From positions 1 through 18,089 of the forward strand of contig CAMPJV010000014.1 of NCBI GenBank assembly GCA_946886975.1: a stretch of DNA of 18,089 nt, written 5' to 3'. Within the stretch, counting starts at the first letter, position 1; each line of letters opens with the position of its first letter. The notes below the pieces were generated by a model that was given only the letters and a program-made list of their open reading frames with translations, was not told the DNA's origin and ran no database searches. Of the stretch, positions 1 through 8,539 are shown piece after piece. The position numbers were made by a program, and so were the translations under genes. The DNA is from an uncultured Taibaiella sp. GTDB taxonomy: Bacteria > Bacteroidota > Bacteroidia > Chitinophagales > Chitinophagaceae.

Positions 1-52
1 GCATACGAGATAGGAGTCCGTCTCGTGGGCTCGGGATGTGTATAAGAGACAG
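1..52. other. Illumina Nextera i7 adapter (assembly contamination)
   Basis: This is synthetic sequence. Bases 1-11 match the inner end of the Illumina P7 primer, 12-19 are an 8-nt index (AGGAGTCC, which to my memory is Nextera N705 in adapter orientation), 20-34 are the Nextera read-2 primer segment, and 35-52 are the Tn5 mosaic end GATGTGTATAAGAGACAG. Compared with the standard adapter one A is missing at the 34/35 junction. The natural sequence therefore starts at base 53, and the mosaic end marks a transposase cut in the library molecule. The open frame that runs through this stretch on the minus strand must not be read as protein. Confidence 0.97.
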
Positions 53-229
53 CATAAAATACTTATAGAAAACCCCGGCATTGGGTTTATAGCCTGTGCT
101 TGGGAACCATTCATCCTGCAGGTCTCCATAATAGTTGCTGACACCCGCGAACAAACCAACTTCATGATGTCGCTGGGCCTGAACACAAAGAGGAAGTACC
201 AGTGCCAAGGAGAGTAAAATACGTTTCAA
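53..229 (-). CDS. N-terminal fragment of a DUF6089/PorG-like outer-membrane beta-barrel protein (truncated by adapter)
   Basis: Fifty-nine codons are readable before the adapter cuts the gene. The product starts with a signal peptide (LKRILLSLALVLPLCVQAQ, cleavage expected after the AQ near residue 19). The mature start, HHEVGLFAGVSNYYGDLQDE, followed by Y-K-P-N-A-G-V-F-Y-K-Y-F, resembles the first strands of DUF6089 barrels, the family that includes the T9SS component PorG, and of related OmpA-linked barrels. No ATG is available in frame upstream of the signal peptide, so I take the TTG at 229-227 as start; a promoter-like site lies about 30 bases upstream. It is transcribed in the same direction as the porV2-porU2 pair but separated from it by 214 bp holding a terminator and its own promoter, so it is probably a separate unit. 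The C-terminal part, needed to settle the family, is missing. Confidence 0.72.
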
Positions 230-258
230 GGCCTTCTGTTTTTTATTGTGATGATGTC

Positions 259-288
259 GAAAGATAATAACTATTTCTGAAAAACAAA
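259..288 (-). promoter_or_regulatory. Bacteroidota-type promoter for the barrel-protein fragment
   Basis: On the minus strand the -7 box reads TATCTTTC (266-259), one mismatch from TAnnTTTG, and the -33 box reads TTTG (288-285), with an 18-nt spacer. It would give a leader of about 20 nt before the TTG start at 229, which supports that start choice. The rest of the 230-443 spacer holds only the terminator listed next. Confidence 0.55.
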
Positions 289-358
289 ACCATTGTAACC
301 TGCTCCCGACCTGTACCTGAGGGGCTGTAAGCTCCGGTTTTCGCTTCCTGTACGATAA

Positions 359-380
359 AGCCCCGCATTTGGGCGGGGCT
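359..380 (-). terminator. Hairpin terminator downstream of porU2
   Basis: Stem AGCCCCGC (359-366), 6-nt loop, stem GCGGGGCT (373-380): a perfect 8-bp GC-rich hairpin. Read on the minus strand it is followed by TTTATCG, a short and weak T tract. It lies 64 bp past the porU2 stop codon, the expected place for the end of the porV2-porU2 transcript. Confidence 0.65.
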
Positions 381-443
381 AAAAACCTTGATATACTTAT
401 TAAAATATACGTTTTCCTCTTAGGCGCTGCCTCTTCTTTACCA

Positions 444-3400
444 CTACCTCATGATATATAGTTTGCCATAGCCGTTCTTGTAGAACTTATCAGCTCCGGA
501 TTCCCTGTGTTCTATTCCGCTTCCATTTATAGCGGTAACAACGCGGTATAGGTACACTCCGTTACCCAGGGTCTGGCCATATTGGTCTTTACCGTCCCAC
601 TTATACTCAGTAATGTTTCTGCCAATATGCAAAGGACCAAGTTCCTGCCTCGTTATCTCCCTCACTACTTTCCCAGTTACCGTCATGATCTGTATCTTAA
701 ACTGGCTCGGCAGCTGTGACCCAGTCATTGTAAACACGAAGGCCGTTGAGGTCGAAAACGGGTTTGGATAGTTAAGAATGTTAGTTATTGATGATTTATT
801 GATCACCTCGAAGGACACTTTGTAGTCAGCATTGCCTGATTCATTTCCTGCTCTATCCCTTCCGTTTACGAACAGGTCATATATTCCATCCTCCTTTAAG
901 TCTGGCCGATACTCAATAGTAGCTTCGTTCTTTCCATTGGCAGGGTTTGCAGGAATGAACTTCGAGATTGTTCCGTCAAAGGGTACAAGTCTGGTGTTGC
1001 CTATATCAGAAGGGTAACGGATACGCAGCGACAAGAGGCTGGTATCGTTCAGTGCCAGATACTGGTTCTCATCTCTGAGGGTGATCTTTATGAACGGCTT
1101 TGCCGAAACAATGTCCCTGTCAAGGATGTGGATCCCATCAAACGTCACGTCAAGCAGGGGATTGCTTTCGTCGGGTATTACTTTAAAGGGAATATACCCG
1201 AGATTGTTTCCATGGTATTGTTCCGGCTGATCGTTATCAGGATTTACTTCTATAAAGAATACGTTATCACCATGGTATGAGGAGGGGTCAAACGACACAA
1301 AAGCGTGCAGGGTATCATTCCCGGGAAGTTTCCGATAGCGCCTGCTGGCTATCTCATAGGTGTTGTTGCTCGCATCAATCACTTTGTATTTCACCAGCAT
1401 GCTGTCCATAGGCAGTTCTGTAAGATTCTCCACCGCAACCACGAATTCCAGGTGCTTGCCAAGATTCAGGCTGTCAGTAAATGCAAACTTGGCAGCCGGA
1501 TTTAGAGCCGCTTCGGGAACAGGACTATAAAGCACTCTCCAATAGCTCAGCTGCGGACTTGTAAGGTTAAGCGAGTCAAAGCTTGTCCATACCATTCTCA
1601 ATTGAGGATATATTGCTGCATTTATAAAGCTAAGGCTCGTGTCCTTTGCAACGCCTTGGTATACCACTGTAGTAATGTTGTTCTTGTCGACTCCATATAT
1701 GGTAACAAACGGCTTGTCATTTTGACCCTGGTTGTCAGGAGCGGAAAATGCCCACTTCAGCTGCTGCCATGCCTGTGCTGGTCCTATGGTTGTACTATTC
1801 ATATTGCCATTCGTCGTGAATGACGGTAAGTAGAAGTTTTTTACCAGCGTATCCAGCATTGTCTTGCCAAAAAATTGAGACACCGGAAAGCTGTTGTTTC
1901 CTTTCTTTCTGAAAAATATGAACGGCCTCACCTGGTTAAATGAATCGATCTGGTTAAACCCCATCCCTGTTAAGCTCGCATACAGCGAATTGCCAGGGTC
2001 TGTTTTCCACTCATCAACAAATGAGGTGTCATACTTACCGAGGTTGATCATATTTCGCACCAGGACGTAGTTGCCTGCAGGTATGCTGTCAAGGAAGTGT
2101 GCTGCATTGTTTCTTCCTTGTACTGTATTCACAGGAAACTCGAAGGTGTAAGCGTTTCTTGTGTTCAGGCAAACGGGGTAGGCCCCGGACGTACCAAAGG
2201 CAGAATCATTGGCCCATGGCAGATTGGTAATTGAGTCAAACACGTTGATTTGTAAGGTACCATCCCAGGGATAACATCCCAGCCGCTGAATATCGGACCC
2301 GTTATACATCACTTTCACATACTGAGCCTGATTCCATGGCCAGAGAGGGGTAATGTCGTCATATATAGCATTAGAGGCTGTTATCTGGTTCAGTCCTGTT
2401 GTATACCGGAAGGTTCTGTCCGTACCCAGTTCCAGACTGTTGAACGTGTTCTTTTTGTACTGGTAATAGTGCGATTGATTCCATCCCGGACTGCCGTTTG
2501 CCAGATAGATAAATGAGCTATAAGACCATTGTTGTGCTCCATTCACTGCACTGTCAAAGGCAGTTCTCCAGTAATAAACAACGCTGTCCTGGTAAGTTAT
2601 CGAGGGCGTCCATTTAATAACTCCGCCTTCACTTGTAATAGAAGTCTGCTGCTTCGCCGGGCTATTGAATTGTTCTGTCGTATCTATTTCCAGTAAGTAC
2701 CTCCCCACAGTGCGGAACGGGTTCAGCGTAGATGCCTTAAGTGTGATCGCCTGCTTATTGACGATAGCAAATTCTTGCGGGTAAACAGGTACAAGGTTGT
2801 CTGAATAGATAAATAGGTCAAGAGTTGCAATATTGTTGCCTTCACTCGTTTCATCAAATTCCTGCAGATCGTCTATGGTAATTCTTATCTTGTTAAGTCC
2901 GATATCGGCTATCTTATCCACCGCAATCCTGATCATGGTGGTATCGGTGCTATAGAGATTTGGTATTTTATAGGTCTTCACGATCTTAGTCGCATTTGCC
3001 GGATTGGTATGTTCCACCTTCACACTCACAGAATCATTCACTGCTTGTGCCAGGTTATACGATACGATCTTTAGGGTGAACGAATCCAGGTTTGTGGTCA
3101 CATTCGCGGGAATGCTAGATATGCGGTTAGCTGCCACATGGTAGTCAGGCTTGGCCGGTCCGTAGGTTCTCGCCGCCGGGTCGCCCTGCAGTAACATGCT
3201 TTCCAGGTGAAAGTAATTTGACTCGCTGCCGCCTAATTTCGTTTGTATGCTGTCATATACATAATGATGGTGGTCTCCTATTGTCTTTCCATAGTTACGT
3301 TGCGACACGCTTGAATAGAAGCTTGGAAGATATATTGCGTGAAATCCTGCATACTGTGGGTTGTCCGCAGCTATCATGGTGATAGACCCTCCATCCGCTG

Positions 3401-5471
3401 CCAGGTACTTCTCACTAACAGTCTTTATCGGATTCAGTGTAAATATTTGAGCTACATCGCAGCCTAACGCCACAAAATGTGGCAGCCTCGGACGGTTTGT
3501 ATAGATCTCAGGGCTATTCAGGTTATACTGGAACCCACTGGACGCAGAGTGGCCATGATAGCATATAAAGGAAAGTCCATTGTTTATCAGGCTGTCAGTG
3601 GTTTTACTTGTATTCGGATCAATGGTAACGGTAGTGCTCTTGGCAACGGTAGTGGTAACGCCTCCGAATAGCGGACTTGCTAATTCAGCGGCACCGTCAT
3701 CAAGTGTGGCAATAAAGCTGGGCTGCTCGTTTTTGTCGCCGCCTGCAGCATGAAGCGCATGTTTTTTCCAAAGCTCTGTTTCATGGGTGGGCAATACCGG
3801 TGTGCTCAGTGCAGACTCAAATTCCTTTATCTTTTGCAGGTAATGCCCTACCTCTTCAGGTGTCCAGGCGTTAAGCCTTGCTATGTTCATAGCCTGCTTC
3901 CTGTTGGGCAAGAAGTTTACGAATGGCACATCAGATCCCGGGTCTCCAAATGTCGGGACGATAGCCGTAAAGCCAAACGCGGATGGACTCTGTAAGTACG
4001 TCCTGTATTTATGGTAATGTAAGCCCTTGCCCACCATAAATACATCATGTGGTTTCACGGTAAACTTGTCGTATGCATACTGCAGGAAGCGTTTGATAGA
4101 CAGGGGTTGAATATCTTGCCCAAAGCCAAACTGGTCATATAGCTGATTCACATCCGCTACCACCACCTGGTAACCGCCGCCTGCTACCGAAGCCCTGTAG
4201 TCTCTGTACTCGCTGATGTAGTTGTGTCCATTAGTGCTGGCGTCATATTTACTGTGTGTTACTAAAATGTAGTTACCCTGGTTGCCGCTCTGCGAGTAGT
4301 CCTTAAACGTTACCTCCTGCAGTGTAGAAAATGAAGCGATCTGGTTGCTCGACTCAGAATAGAGTACCAGGGTCCTGTCAGTAAAGGAAGGGTCAATAAA
4401 AAACCTCGCCTTGCCTGCTACGCTTACATCTCCCATGTACCACTTCTTGCTGGTAACATCATAAAGTCGTGGCGCGCCGCTCCCTTGCAGATTTAAGAAC
4501 TCCAGGTACTGATTTGATGAATTTGCATTAAGCTTAAAGGTGAAGAAAGCCAGCCCGGACAGGTCAAAGTTCCTCGGATACTCTATCTCCAGGAATGATA
4601 CGCCATAAGAATCCGAGCCTACGGACGAAGAGGGGGTAGCTGTAAATGTAAACTGGTTATTTGCTGTCAGTGATCCAGGTGAGACTCCCACGGACACATG
4701 ATGGGTTTCGTCCACCTGCAGCGTCTCATTGGCTATCTGTTGTCCGTTTAGCTCCACCTTCATCGGGATCGGGACCCAGGCATACGTATTTCTGATGACG
4801 CTCAGGTTTACCGTTGCGTTACCACTGTTTACCACGTTTGGCGTGCTGATGTTGTAGCTCAGTGGTGTAGCTACGCTTACCAGCGACGCCACATACCCTT
4901 CGCCATTGTCAAAAAGAGAAAGAGGAATGTGCTGCCCGTTCACTACGTTCCTGCCCGAAACAAATGTATTTACAAAGTACTGCCCCACTGTTACTATCCC
5001 GAATGGCTGAGGAGTCGGCGGGTTAGATGGAATATTGTTAGGGACACTTGTATACAGCGTACTGCCGACTGCATTATCCGCGACAAGGAAATACGCCGCT
5101 GTATCGGTAAACATGCTTATCCTGTCATCTGGGTGCCAAAGCGGGTTGGAGTAAAGCTCCTTGTCTAGTTTCCCGTCAGCCTTCGTACCATAAAACTCTA
5201 TATAGTCATTAGTTCCGAACACACCCGTTGTGCTCACGTAAATAGGCACCTGCTGCCCGTCCCTGAATAGTCTCATCTCCGATCCCGGAGCGTTCGATAT
5301 ACTCGCAGGCAGGGCCGACTTGGGTATACGATATATACCTTCTCTTCCTACTTTCATTTTATAGTAGGTCTTGCCATAGTTGATCCATTCATTCCCATAC
5401 GGCTGTGCCTTAGCCGCAGTGCCAAGCATCAGTAGCGCAAGGAGGAATGATAAGTATTTTGTAAAGCTCAT
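444..5471 (-). CDS. porU2: Large C25-family cysteine peptidase, T9SS sortase PorU2-like
   Basis: The 1675-aa protein has a signal peptide (residues 1-22, ending TAAKAQ) and an N-terminal beta-rich region opening with YGNEWINYGKTYYKMKV, typical of PorU-type proteins. A peptidase C25 (gingipain-like) domain spans about 400-735. Its candidate catalytic pair is visible: His641 in YHGH and Cys671 in ALGCDVAQI, 30 residues apart, close to the His-Cys spacing of gingipains. Beyond it lie a CARDB-like Ig domain (about 776-885), an Fn3-like region (about 895-1000), a second CARDB-like domain (about 1325-1430) and a FlgD-like/T9SS-CTD-like beta sandwich at 1560-1675 (NYPNPF, YKWDGKDQ, GNGVYLYR). Canonical PorU removes the C-terminal signal of T9SS cargo and attaches it to lipopolysaccharide at the outer membrane. 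This protein is longer than usual PorU, and its neighbour is not canonical PorV, so I read it as the paralogous PorU2. The sortase activity is inferred. ATG at 5471 is well placed for the signal peptide. Confidence 0.82.
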   Translation of the reverse strand: MSFTKYLSFLLALLMLGTAAKAQPYGNEWINYGKTYYKMKVGREGIYRIPKSALPASISNAPGSEMRLFRDGQQVPIYVSTTGVFGTNDYIEFYGTKADGKLDKELYSNPLWHPDDRISMFTDTAAYFLVADNAVGSTLYTSVPNNIPSNPPTPQPFGIVTVGQYFVNTFVSGRNVVNGQHIPLSLFDNGEGYVASLVSVATPLSYNISTPNVVNSGNATVNLSVIRNTYAWVPIPMKVELNGQQIANETLQVDETHHVSVGVSPGSLTANNQFTFTATPSSSVGSDSYGVSFLEIEYPRNFDLSGLAFFTFKLNANSSNQYLEFLNLQGSGAPRLYDVTSKKWYMGDVSVAGKARFFIDPSFTDRTLVLYSESSNQIASFSTLQEVTFKDYSQSGNQGNYILVTHSKYDASTNGHNYISEYRDYRASVAGGGYQVVVADVNQLYDQFGFGQDIQPLSIKRFLQYAYDKFTVKPHDVFMVGKGLHYHKYRTYLQSPSAFGFTAIVPTFGDPGSDVPFVNFLPNRKQAMNIARLNAWTPEEVGHYLQKIKEFESALSTPVLPTHETELWKKHALHAAGGDKNEQPSFIATLDDGAAELASPLFGGVTTTVAKSTTVTIDPNTSKTTDSLINNGLSFICYHGHSASSGFQYNLNSPEIYTNRPRLPHFVALGCDVAQIFTLNPIKTVSEKYLAADGGSITMIAADNPQYAGFHAIYLPSFYSSVSQRNYGKTIGDHHHYVYDSIQTKLGGSESNYFHLESMLLQGDPAARTYGPAKPDYHVAANRISSIPANVTTNLDSFTLKIVSYNLAQAVNDSVSVKVEHTNPANATKIVKTYKIPNLYSTDTTMIRIAVDKIADIGLNKIRITIDDLQEFDETSEGNNIATLDLFIYSDNLVPVYPQEFAIVNKQAITLKASTLNPFRTVGRYLLEIDTTEQFNSPAKQQTSITSEGGVIKWTPSITYQDSVVYYWRTAFDSAVNGAQQWSYSSFIYLANGSPGWNQSHYYQYKKNTFNSLELGTDRTFRYTTGLNQITASNAIYDDITPLWPWNQAQYVKVMYNGSDIQRLGCYPWDGTLQINVFDSITNLPWANDSAFGTSGAYPVCLNTRNAYTFEFPVNTVQGRNNAAHFLDSIPAGNYVLVRNMINLGKYDTSFVDEWKTDPGNSLYASLTGMGFNQIDSFNQVRPFIFFRKKGNNSFPVSQFFGKTMLDTLVKNFYLPSFTTNGNMNSTTIGPAQAWQQLKWAFSAPDNQGQNDKPFVTIYGVDKNNITTVVYQGVAKDTSLSFINAAIYPQLRMVWTSFDSLNLTSPQLSYWRVLYSPVPEAALNPAAKFAFTDSLNLGKHLEFVVAVENLTELPMDSMLVKYKVIDASNNTYEIASRRYRKLPGNDTLHAFVSFDPSSYHGDNVFFIEVNPDNDQPEQYHGNNLGYIPFKVIPDESNPLLDVTFDGIHILDRDIVSAKPFIKITLRDENQYLALNDTSLLSLRIRYPSDIGNTRLVPFDGTISKFIPANPANGKNEATIEYRPDLKEDGIYDLFVNGRDRAGNESGNADYKVSFEVINKSSITNILNYPNPFSTSTAFVFTMTGSQLPSQFKIQIMTVTGKVVREITRQELGPLHIGRNITEYKWDGKDQYGQTLGNGVYLYRVVTAINGSGIEHRESGADKFYKNGYGKLYIMR

Positions 5472-5489
5472 AGCTCTATTGTGTTTCTG

Positions 5490-6644
5490 TTATGGGTTTG
5501 TGCTTGAAGGTTCCGTACTGGTTGGCTTTGCCTTTGTTGCTTCTTTCCTGATATTGATCCTTATTGATACCACATGTGTGTAAAGCGGATTAGCCTGCGC
5601 CTGCAAACTCGTAAAGGCATAGTCAACAATAAATCTGTTCAGGTTAATACCTACTCCCACAGAAGGTTGATAGATCGTGAATTTCTTCTGGTTGGCGGTA
5701 TCATTATCGTCCAGCACTCTCTGGAAGTTCCCGATCCCTGCTCTCAGGTACACTGTATTCTTGTAGTTCCCCTCCACGCCTATATGTGGGTCAAAGCTGA
5801 AGGTGTTTCCTGCAATAAGGGTGTTCCTTTTACCATCAGTAGTAATATCCAGGTCCACCTCTCCCATCACCTGTATATGCTTCCCTGCCTTAAGTATGTT
5901 CCTTGCCACTCCCAGGTTAAACCTCGGTGTCATCACCTCATAGGACTTAATCGGTATTTCATTCCCTGTCTTGTAAAACACTGCTTTTTCAGCATCCGTC
6001 AGGTGAAAGCTCCACGCAGTGTAGGTTGTCGTAATGTCCTTTGCCATCACCCCAAACATCCACTCCTTGTACTTTGCCTGTATCCCGAGGTCTATCCCAA
6101 ACCCCCACGCATTAGCCATGCTGCCCAGGTGCCTGTAGATGATCTTGGCATTACCGCCTACATTCGTCTGTATCTCCTGATTCTTAAATATTTTAAGTCC
6201 CTGTGCATACGACAGCAGGAAGGCATAGTCTCCCGCCGATAGCGACTTTAGTTTGCTTTCGTCAAAAGAGCCATCAGGCTGCACGTAGTCGATCGTGTTA
6301 GGTATATCATCTATCGCAAAGCGCAGAACTGAAAGCCCAACTACTCGCTTCTTATCCTTCAGTGGCTTCATCACACTGCCATAGTCATACTTGGCATTCC
6401 CGGAAAAGTACTCCGCATGCATTAGTCCCACCTGCAGGTCATCCTTTATGTGCATCAGCCCTGCAGGGTTCCAATAGCCTGAGGTCACGTCCTTTGTACT
6501 TGCCGCCTGCGCACCAGACATAGACAGTCCTCTCCCCCCTACACCTATGTTCAGGTATTCATTCACATATATCCTGCTTTGCCCAAAGGACAATGCAGTC
6601 GTCAGGGATGCCAGTAGGGTAGCAGTAATAAGCCTTAGCCTCAT
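5490..6644 (-). CDS. porV2: PorV/PorQ-family outer-membrane barrel, PorV2-like T9SS sorting protein
   Basis: A 384-aa exported protein with a signal peptide (residues 1-22, ending LSFGQ). The start of the mature chain shows the PorV/PorQ (FadL-like barrel) signature: NIGVGGRGLSMSGAQAA, then DVTSGYWNPAGLM at about residues 52-64. Alternating beta-strand segments follow to about residue 365 (RFIVDYAF, HVVSIRINI), and then a Pro/Ser/Thr/Lys-rich tail of about 18 residues. PorV-type barrels sit in the outer membrane, collect cargo from the translocon and form the attachment complex with PorU. Here the gene lies directly upstream of the C25 sortase, 18 bp apart on the same strand, so the two are very probably cotranscribed and act together. 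The N-terminal motif differs from canonical PorV (LptO), which supports the PorV2 assignment. ATG 6644 precedes the signal peptide directly. Confidence 0.85.
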   Translation of the reverse strand: MRLRLITATLLASLTTALSFGQSRIYVNEYLNIGVGGRGLSMSGAQAASTKDVTSGYWNPAGLMHIKDDLQVGLMHAEYFSGNAKYDYGSVMKPLKDKKRVVGLSVLRFAIDDIPNTIDYVQPDGSFDESKLKSLSAGDYAFLLSYAQGLKIFKNQEIQTNVGGNAKIIYRHLGSMANAWGFGIDLGIQAKYKEWMFGVMAKDITTTYTAWSFHLTDAEKAVFYKTGNEIPIKSYEVMTPRFNLGVARNILKAGKHIQVMGEVDLDITTDGKRNTLIAGNTFSFDPHIGVEGNYKNTVYLRAGIGNFQRVLDDNDTANQKKFTIYQPSVGVGINLNRFIVDYAFTSLQAQANPLYTHVVSIRINIRKEATKAKPTSTEPSSTNP

Positions 6645-6671
6645 GAAGTTATTGTTGTAAAGGATAGTCTA

Positions 6672-6705
6672 TAAAAATACGAAATTCTATGCAGTCCGCT
6701 CCCAA
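6672..6705 (-). promoter_or_regulatory. Weak candidate promoter for porV2-porU2
   Basis: On the minus strand TATTTTTA (6679-6672) differs from TAnnTTTG at the last base, and TTGG (6705-6702) lies 22 nt upstream, slightly longer than the usual spacer. The leader would be about 20-25 nt. No better match is present in the 253-bp divergent region between porV2 and tyrS. Confidence 0.3.
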
Positions 6706-6870
6706 CAGATCGGTCTGACAGTAGCTATATAACGAAATAATTAGAGATATATTTTATTGCGAAGGGAATATAATTTGACTCCTGGCGGACAGTTCGTGTC
6801 CATTTCCCTACTTCCTTCACGCCAGCCTTTTAAAACTCACTTCCCCCTACCACAACCCCAAACTAACCCT

Positions 6871-6878
6871 TATTTTTG
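6871..6878 (+). promoter_or_regulatory. -7 promoter box of tyrS
   Basis: TATTTTTG matches the Bacteroidota -7 consensus TAnnTTTG exactly and ends 19 nt before the tyrS ATG at 6898. No clear TTTG is present at the -33 distance (sequence there is C-rich), so the call rests on the -7 box and its position. Confidence 0.5.
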
Positions 6879-6897
6879 TCCCTCTTTAATCTACAAC

Positions 6898-8175
6898 ATG
6901 GACTTAATCGCCGAACTACAGGCCAGGAATCTGGTGCAGGATATAATGCCGGGACTAGAGGAGCAGCTCGCAAAAGAAATGACCAGTGGCTACATCGGCT
7001 TCGACCCCACTGCAGATAGCCTCCATATCGGCAACCTCCTGCCAATCACCCTTCTCATGCGTCTCCAGCAGGCCGGCCACAAGCCTTATGCGCTCCTGGG
7101 TGGTGCCACAGGAATGATAGGAGACCCCTCCGGCAAATCAGCCGAAAGGAACCTCCTCGACATGGAAACCATTCAAAACAATGTAGAAGCCCAGCGAAAG
7201 CAGCTCGAAAAGTTCCTTGACTTTGATGAGGCAAAGCCAAATGGCGCTGTGCTGGTCAACAACTACGACTGGTTCCGCGAGTTCTCCTTCCTCGATTTCA
7301 TCCGCGAGGTAGGCAAACATATCACCATTAATTACATGCTCTCTAAGGACTCAGTACAGAAGCGACTGGAAACCGGCCTGTCCTTCACGGAGTTCACTTA
7401 CCAGCTCATCCAGGGGTACGACTTCTTCTATTTGTATAACACCAAAGACATAAAGCTTCAGATGGGCGGCGCCGATCAATGGGGCAATATGGTCACCGGC
7501 ACTGAGCTCATTCGCAAAAAGGGTGGTGGAGAAGCCTTCGCCATGACATGCCCGCTCATCACCAAGAGCGACGGCAGCAAGTTCGGTAAGTCTGAAGGTG
7601 GTAACATCTGGCTCGACCCCGAAAAGACCTCCCCATACCAGTTCTACCAGTTCTGGCTCAAGCTTCCTGATGAGGATGCCGCCCGTATGGCCCTCGTCTT
7701 CTCCTTCCGTCCGGTAGAGGAAGTAAATGCATTGATAGAGGAGCACAAGCAAGCCCCACACCTGCGCAAACTACAGAAGGCATTGGCAGAGGAACTCACT
7801 ATCCTGGTGCACAGCAAAGAGGACCTCGAGTTTGCCCAGAAGGCCTCCGAGATCCTCTTCGGCCGGGCACCGATTGAAGCCCTCAAGTCCCTCAACGAGC
7901 GACAGCTTCTCGAAGTAATGGAAGGCGTACCTCAAGTGACGGCCGTCAAAGAAGCCCTCAACGATGGCTTCGATCTCCTCACCTTCCTCGCCGAATACAA
8001 GGTCTTTCCTTCCAAAGGTGAAGCCAGGAAGATGATCCAGAACGGAGGCCTCAGCATAAATAAAGAAAAGATTACAGAAGTAGACTTCTCCCTCAAACCC
8101 GAGCATCTCCTCAACGATCACTACCTCCTTATTCAGAAAGGAAAATCTAACTACACCCTGGCTATATTCAATTAA
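6898..8175 (+). CDS. tyrS: Tyrosyl-tRNA synthetase
   Basis: A 425-aa class I aminoacyl-tRNA synthetase that charges tRNA-Tyr in the cytoplasm. The ATP-binding HIGH motif is HIGN at residues 43-46 (in [14 protein letters not shown]) and the KMSKS loop is KFGKS at 228-232. The region [16 protein letters not shown] and the motif [10 protein letters not shown] are characteristic of bacterial TyrRS, and an S4-like RNA-binding domain closes the protein (about 369-425, [16 protein letters not shown]). Length matches the family. The frame is open further upstream to 6757, but residues before the ATG at 6898 have no family resemblance, and the -7 promoter box lies inside that extension, so the start is 6898. 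It is monocistronic: it diverges from porV2 and ends in its own terminator. Confidence 0.97.
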   Translation: MDLIAELQARNLVQDIMPGLEEQLAKEMTSGYIGFDPTADSLHIGNLLPITLLMRLQQAGHKPYALLGGATGMIGDPSGKSAERNLLDMETIQNNVEAQRKQLEKFLDFDEAKPNGAVLVNNYDWFREFSFLDFIREVGKHITINYMLSKDSVQKRLETGLSFTEFTYQLIQGYDFFYLYNTKDIKLQMGGADQWGNMVTGTELIRKKGGGEAFAMTCPLITKSDGSKFGKSEGGNIWLDPEKTSPYQFYQFWLKLPDEDAARMALVFSFRPVEEVNALIEEHKQAPHLRKLQKALAEELTILVHSKEDLEFAQKASEILFGRAPIEALKSLNERQLLEVMEGVPQVTAVKEALNDGFDLLTFLAEYKVFPSKGEARKMIQNGGLSINKEKITEVDFSLKPEHLLNDHYLLIQKGKSNYTLAIFN

Positions 8176-8196
8176 GGGGTACGTTCTATAACATCA

Positions 8197-8242
8197 GGTG
8201 CTGAAATCACACATATCAACGGTTGGTTTCAGCACCTTTTTT
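8197..8242 (+). terminator. Intrinsic terminator of tyrS
   Basis: Perfect 10-bp stem GGTGCTGAAA (8197-8206) / TTTCAGCACC (8227-8236) around a 20-nt loop, followed at once by six T (8237-8242). It starts 21 bp after the tyrS stop codon. Confidence 0.9.
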
Positions 8243-8330
8243 GTGCTTGTTTCCATATACTGATATCCAACCTGCCATAAGTCCAATAGCTATTACACAT
8301 TATTAAAATTACACAAGCACCTGCAATATC

Positions 8331-8385
8331 AGCGGAGTTGCACTGGAGTATCAGCGGAGTACCACTAGAGTTGCAACGAAGTTCC
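8331..8385 (+). repeat. Five degenerate 11-nt tandem repeats
   Basis: The stretch divides into five consecutive 11-mers: AGCGGAGTTGC, ACTGGAGTATC, AGCGGAGTACC, ACTAGAGTTGC, AACGAAGTTCC. A shared core is GGAGT (degenerate GAAGT in the last copy), and alternate units are more alike, giving a stronger 22-nt period (8327-8348 versus 8349-8370 differ at four positions). Weak extensions with the same period may exist on both sides. It lies in the 378-bp gene-free stretch between tyrS and the cytochrome gene; 8243-8326 and 8386-8500 hold nothing else I can name. 11 nt is about one helical turn, but no function is shown. Confidence 0.75.
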
Positions 8386-8500
8386 CGTACTGGATCTATC
8401 TTGCATCTGTCCTATAGCTCAATCCTTAAAAAGCGTTGTAATCCGCGCGATTAACTTTTACGGCGCCAAATTACCCTGCATACGCTGCATCGCATTAGTG

Positions 8501-8536
8501 CTCCTTCCCTTAAGGAGGGCTGAGGAGGCCCTTTTT
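8501..8536 (+). promoter_or_regulatory. GC-rich hairpin plus T-run just upstream of the cytochrome promoter
   Basis: CTCCTT (8501-8506) pairs with AAGGAG (8512-8517); an alternative pairing is GGGC (8517-8520) with GCCC (8528-8531), followed by five T (8532-8536). It looks like a terminator that would stop read-through before the promoter box at 8540, or a dispersed repeat. Similar CTCCCTCC...GGAGGG...TTTTT elements placed before -7 boxes are, as far as I recall, common in Bacteroidota genomes. Confidence 0.5.
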
Positions 8537-8539
8537 CCT

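Noticed and set aside
5574..6242. 222-codon open frame on the plus strand
   Set aside because: It lies antisense inside porV2; the product has no domain or signal, and porV2 is clearly the coding strand.
6757..6897. N-terminal extension of tyrS
   Set aside because: The extension is Pro-rich and unlike any TyrRS, and the -7 box at 6871 lies in it.
7351..7761. 136-codon open frame on the minus strand
   Set aside because: It is antisense to tyrS, whose motifs are intact; other antisense frames here and in the cytochrome and permease genes are shadows of the same kind.
8331..8385. CRISPR array
   Set aside because: Units are 11 nt, contiguous and degenerate, with no spacers and no cas genes.
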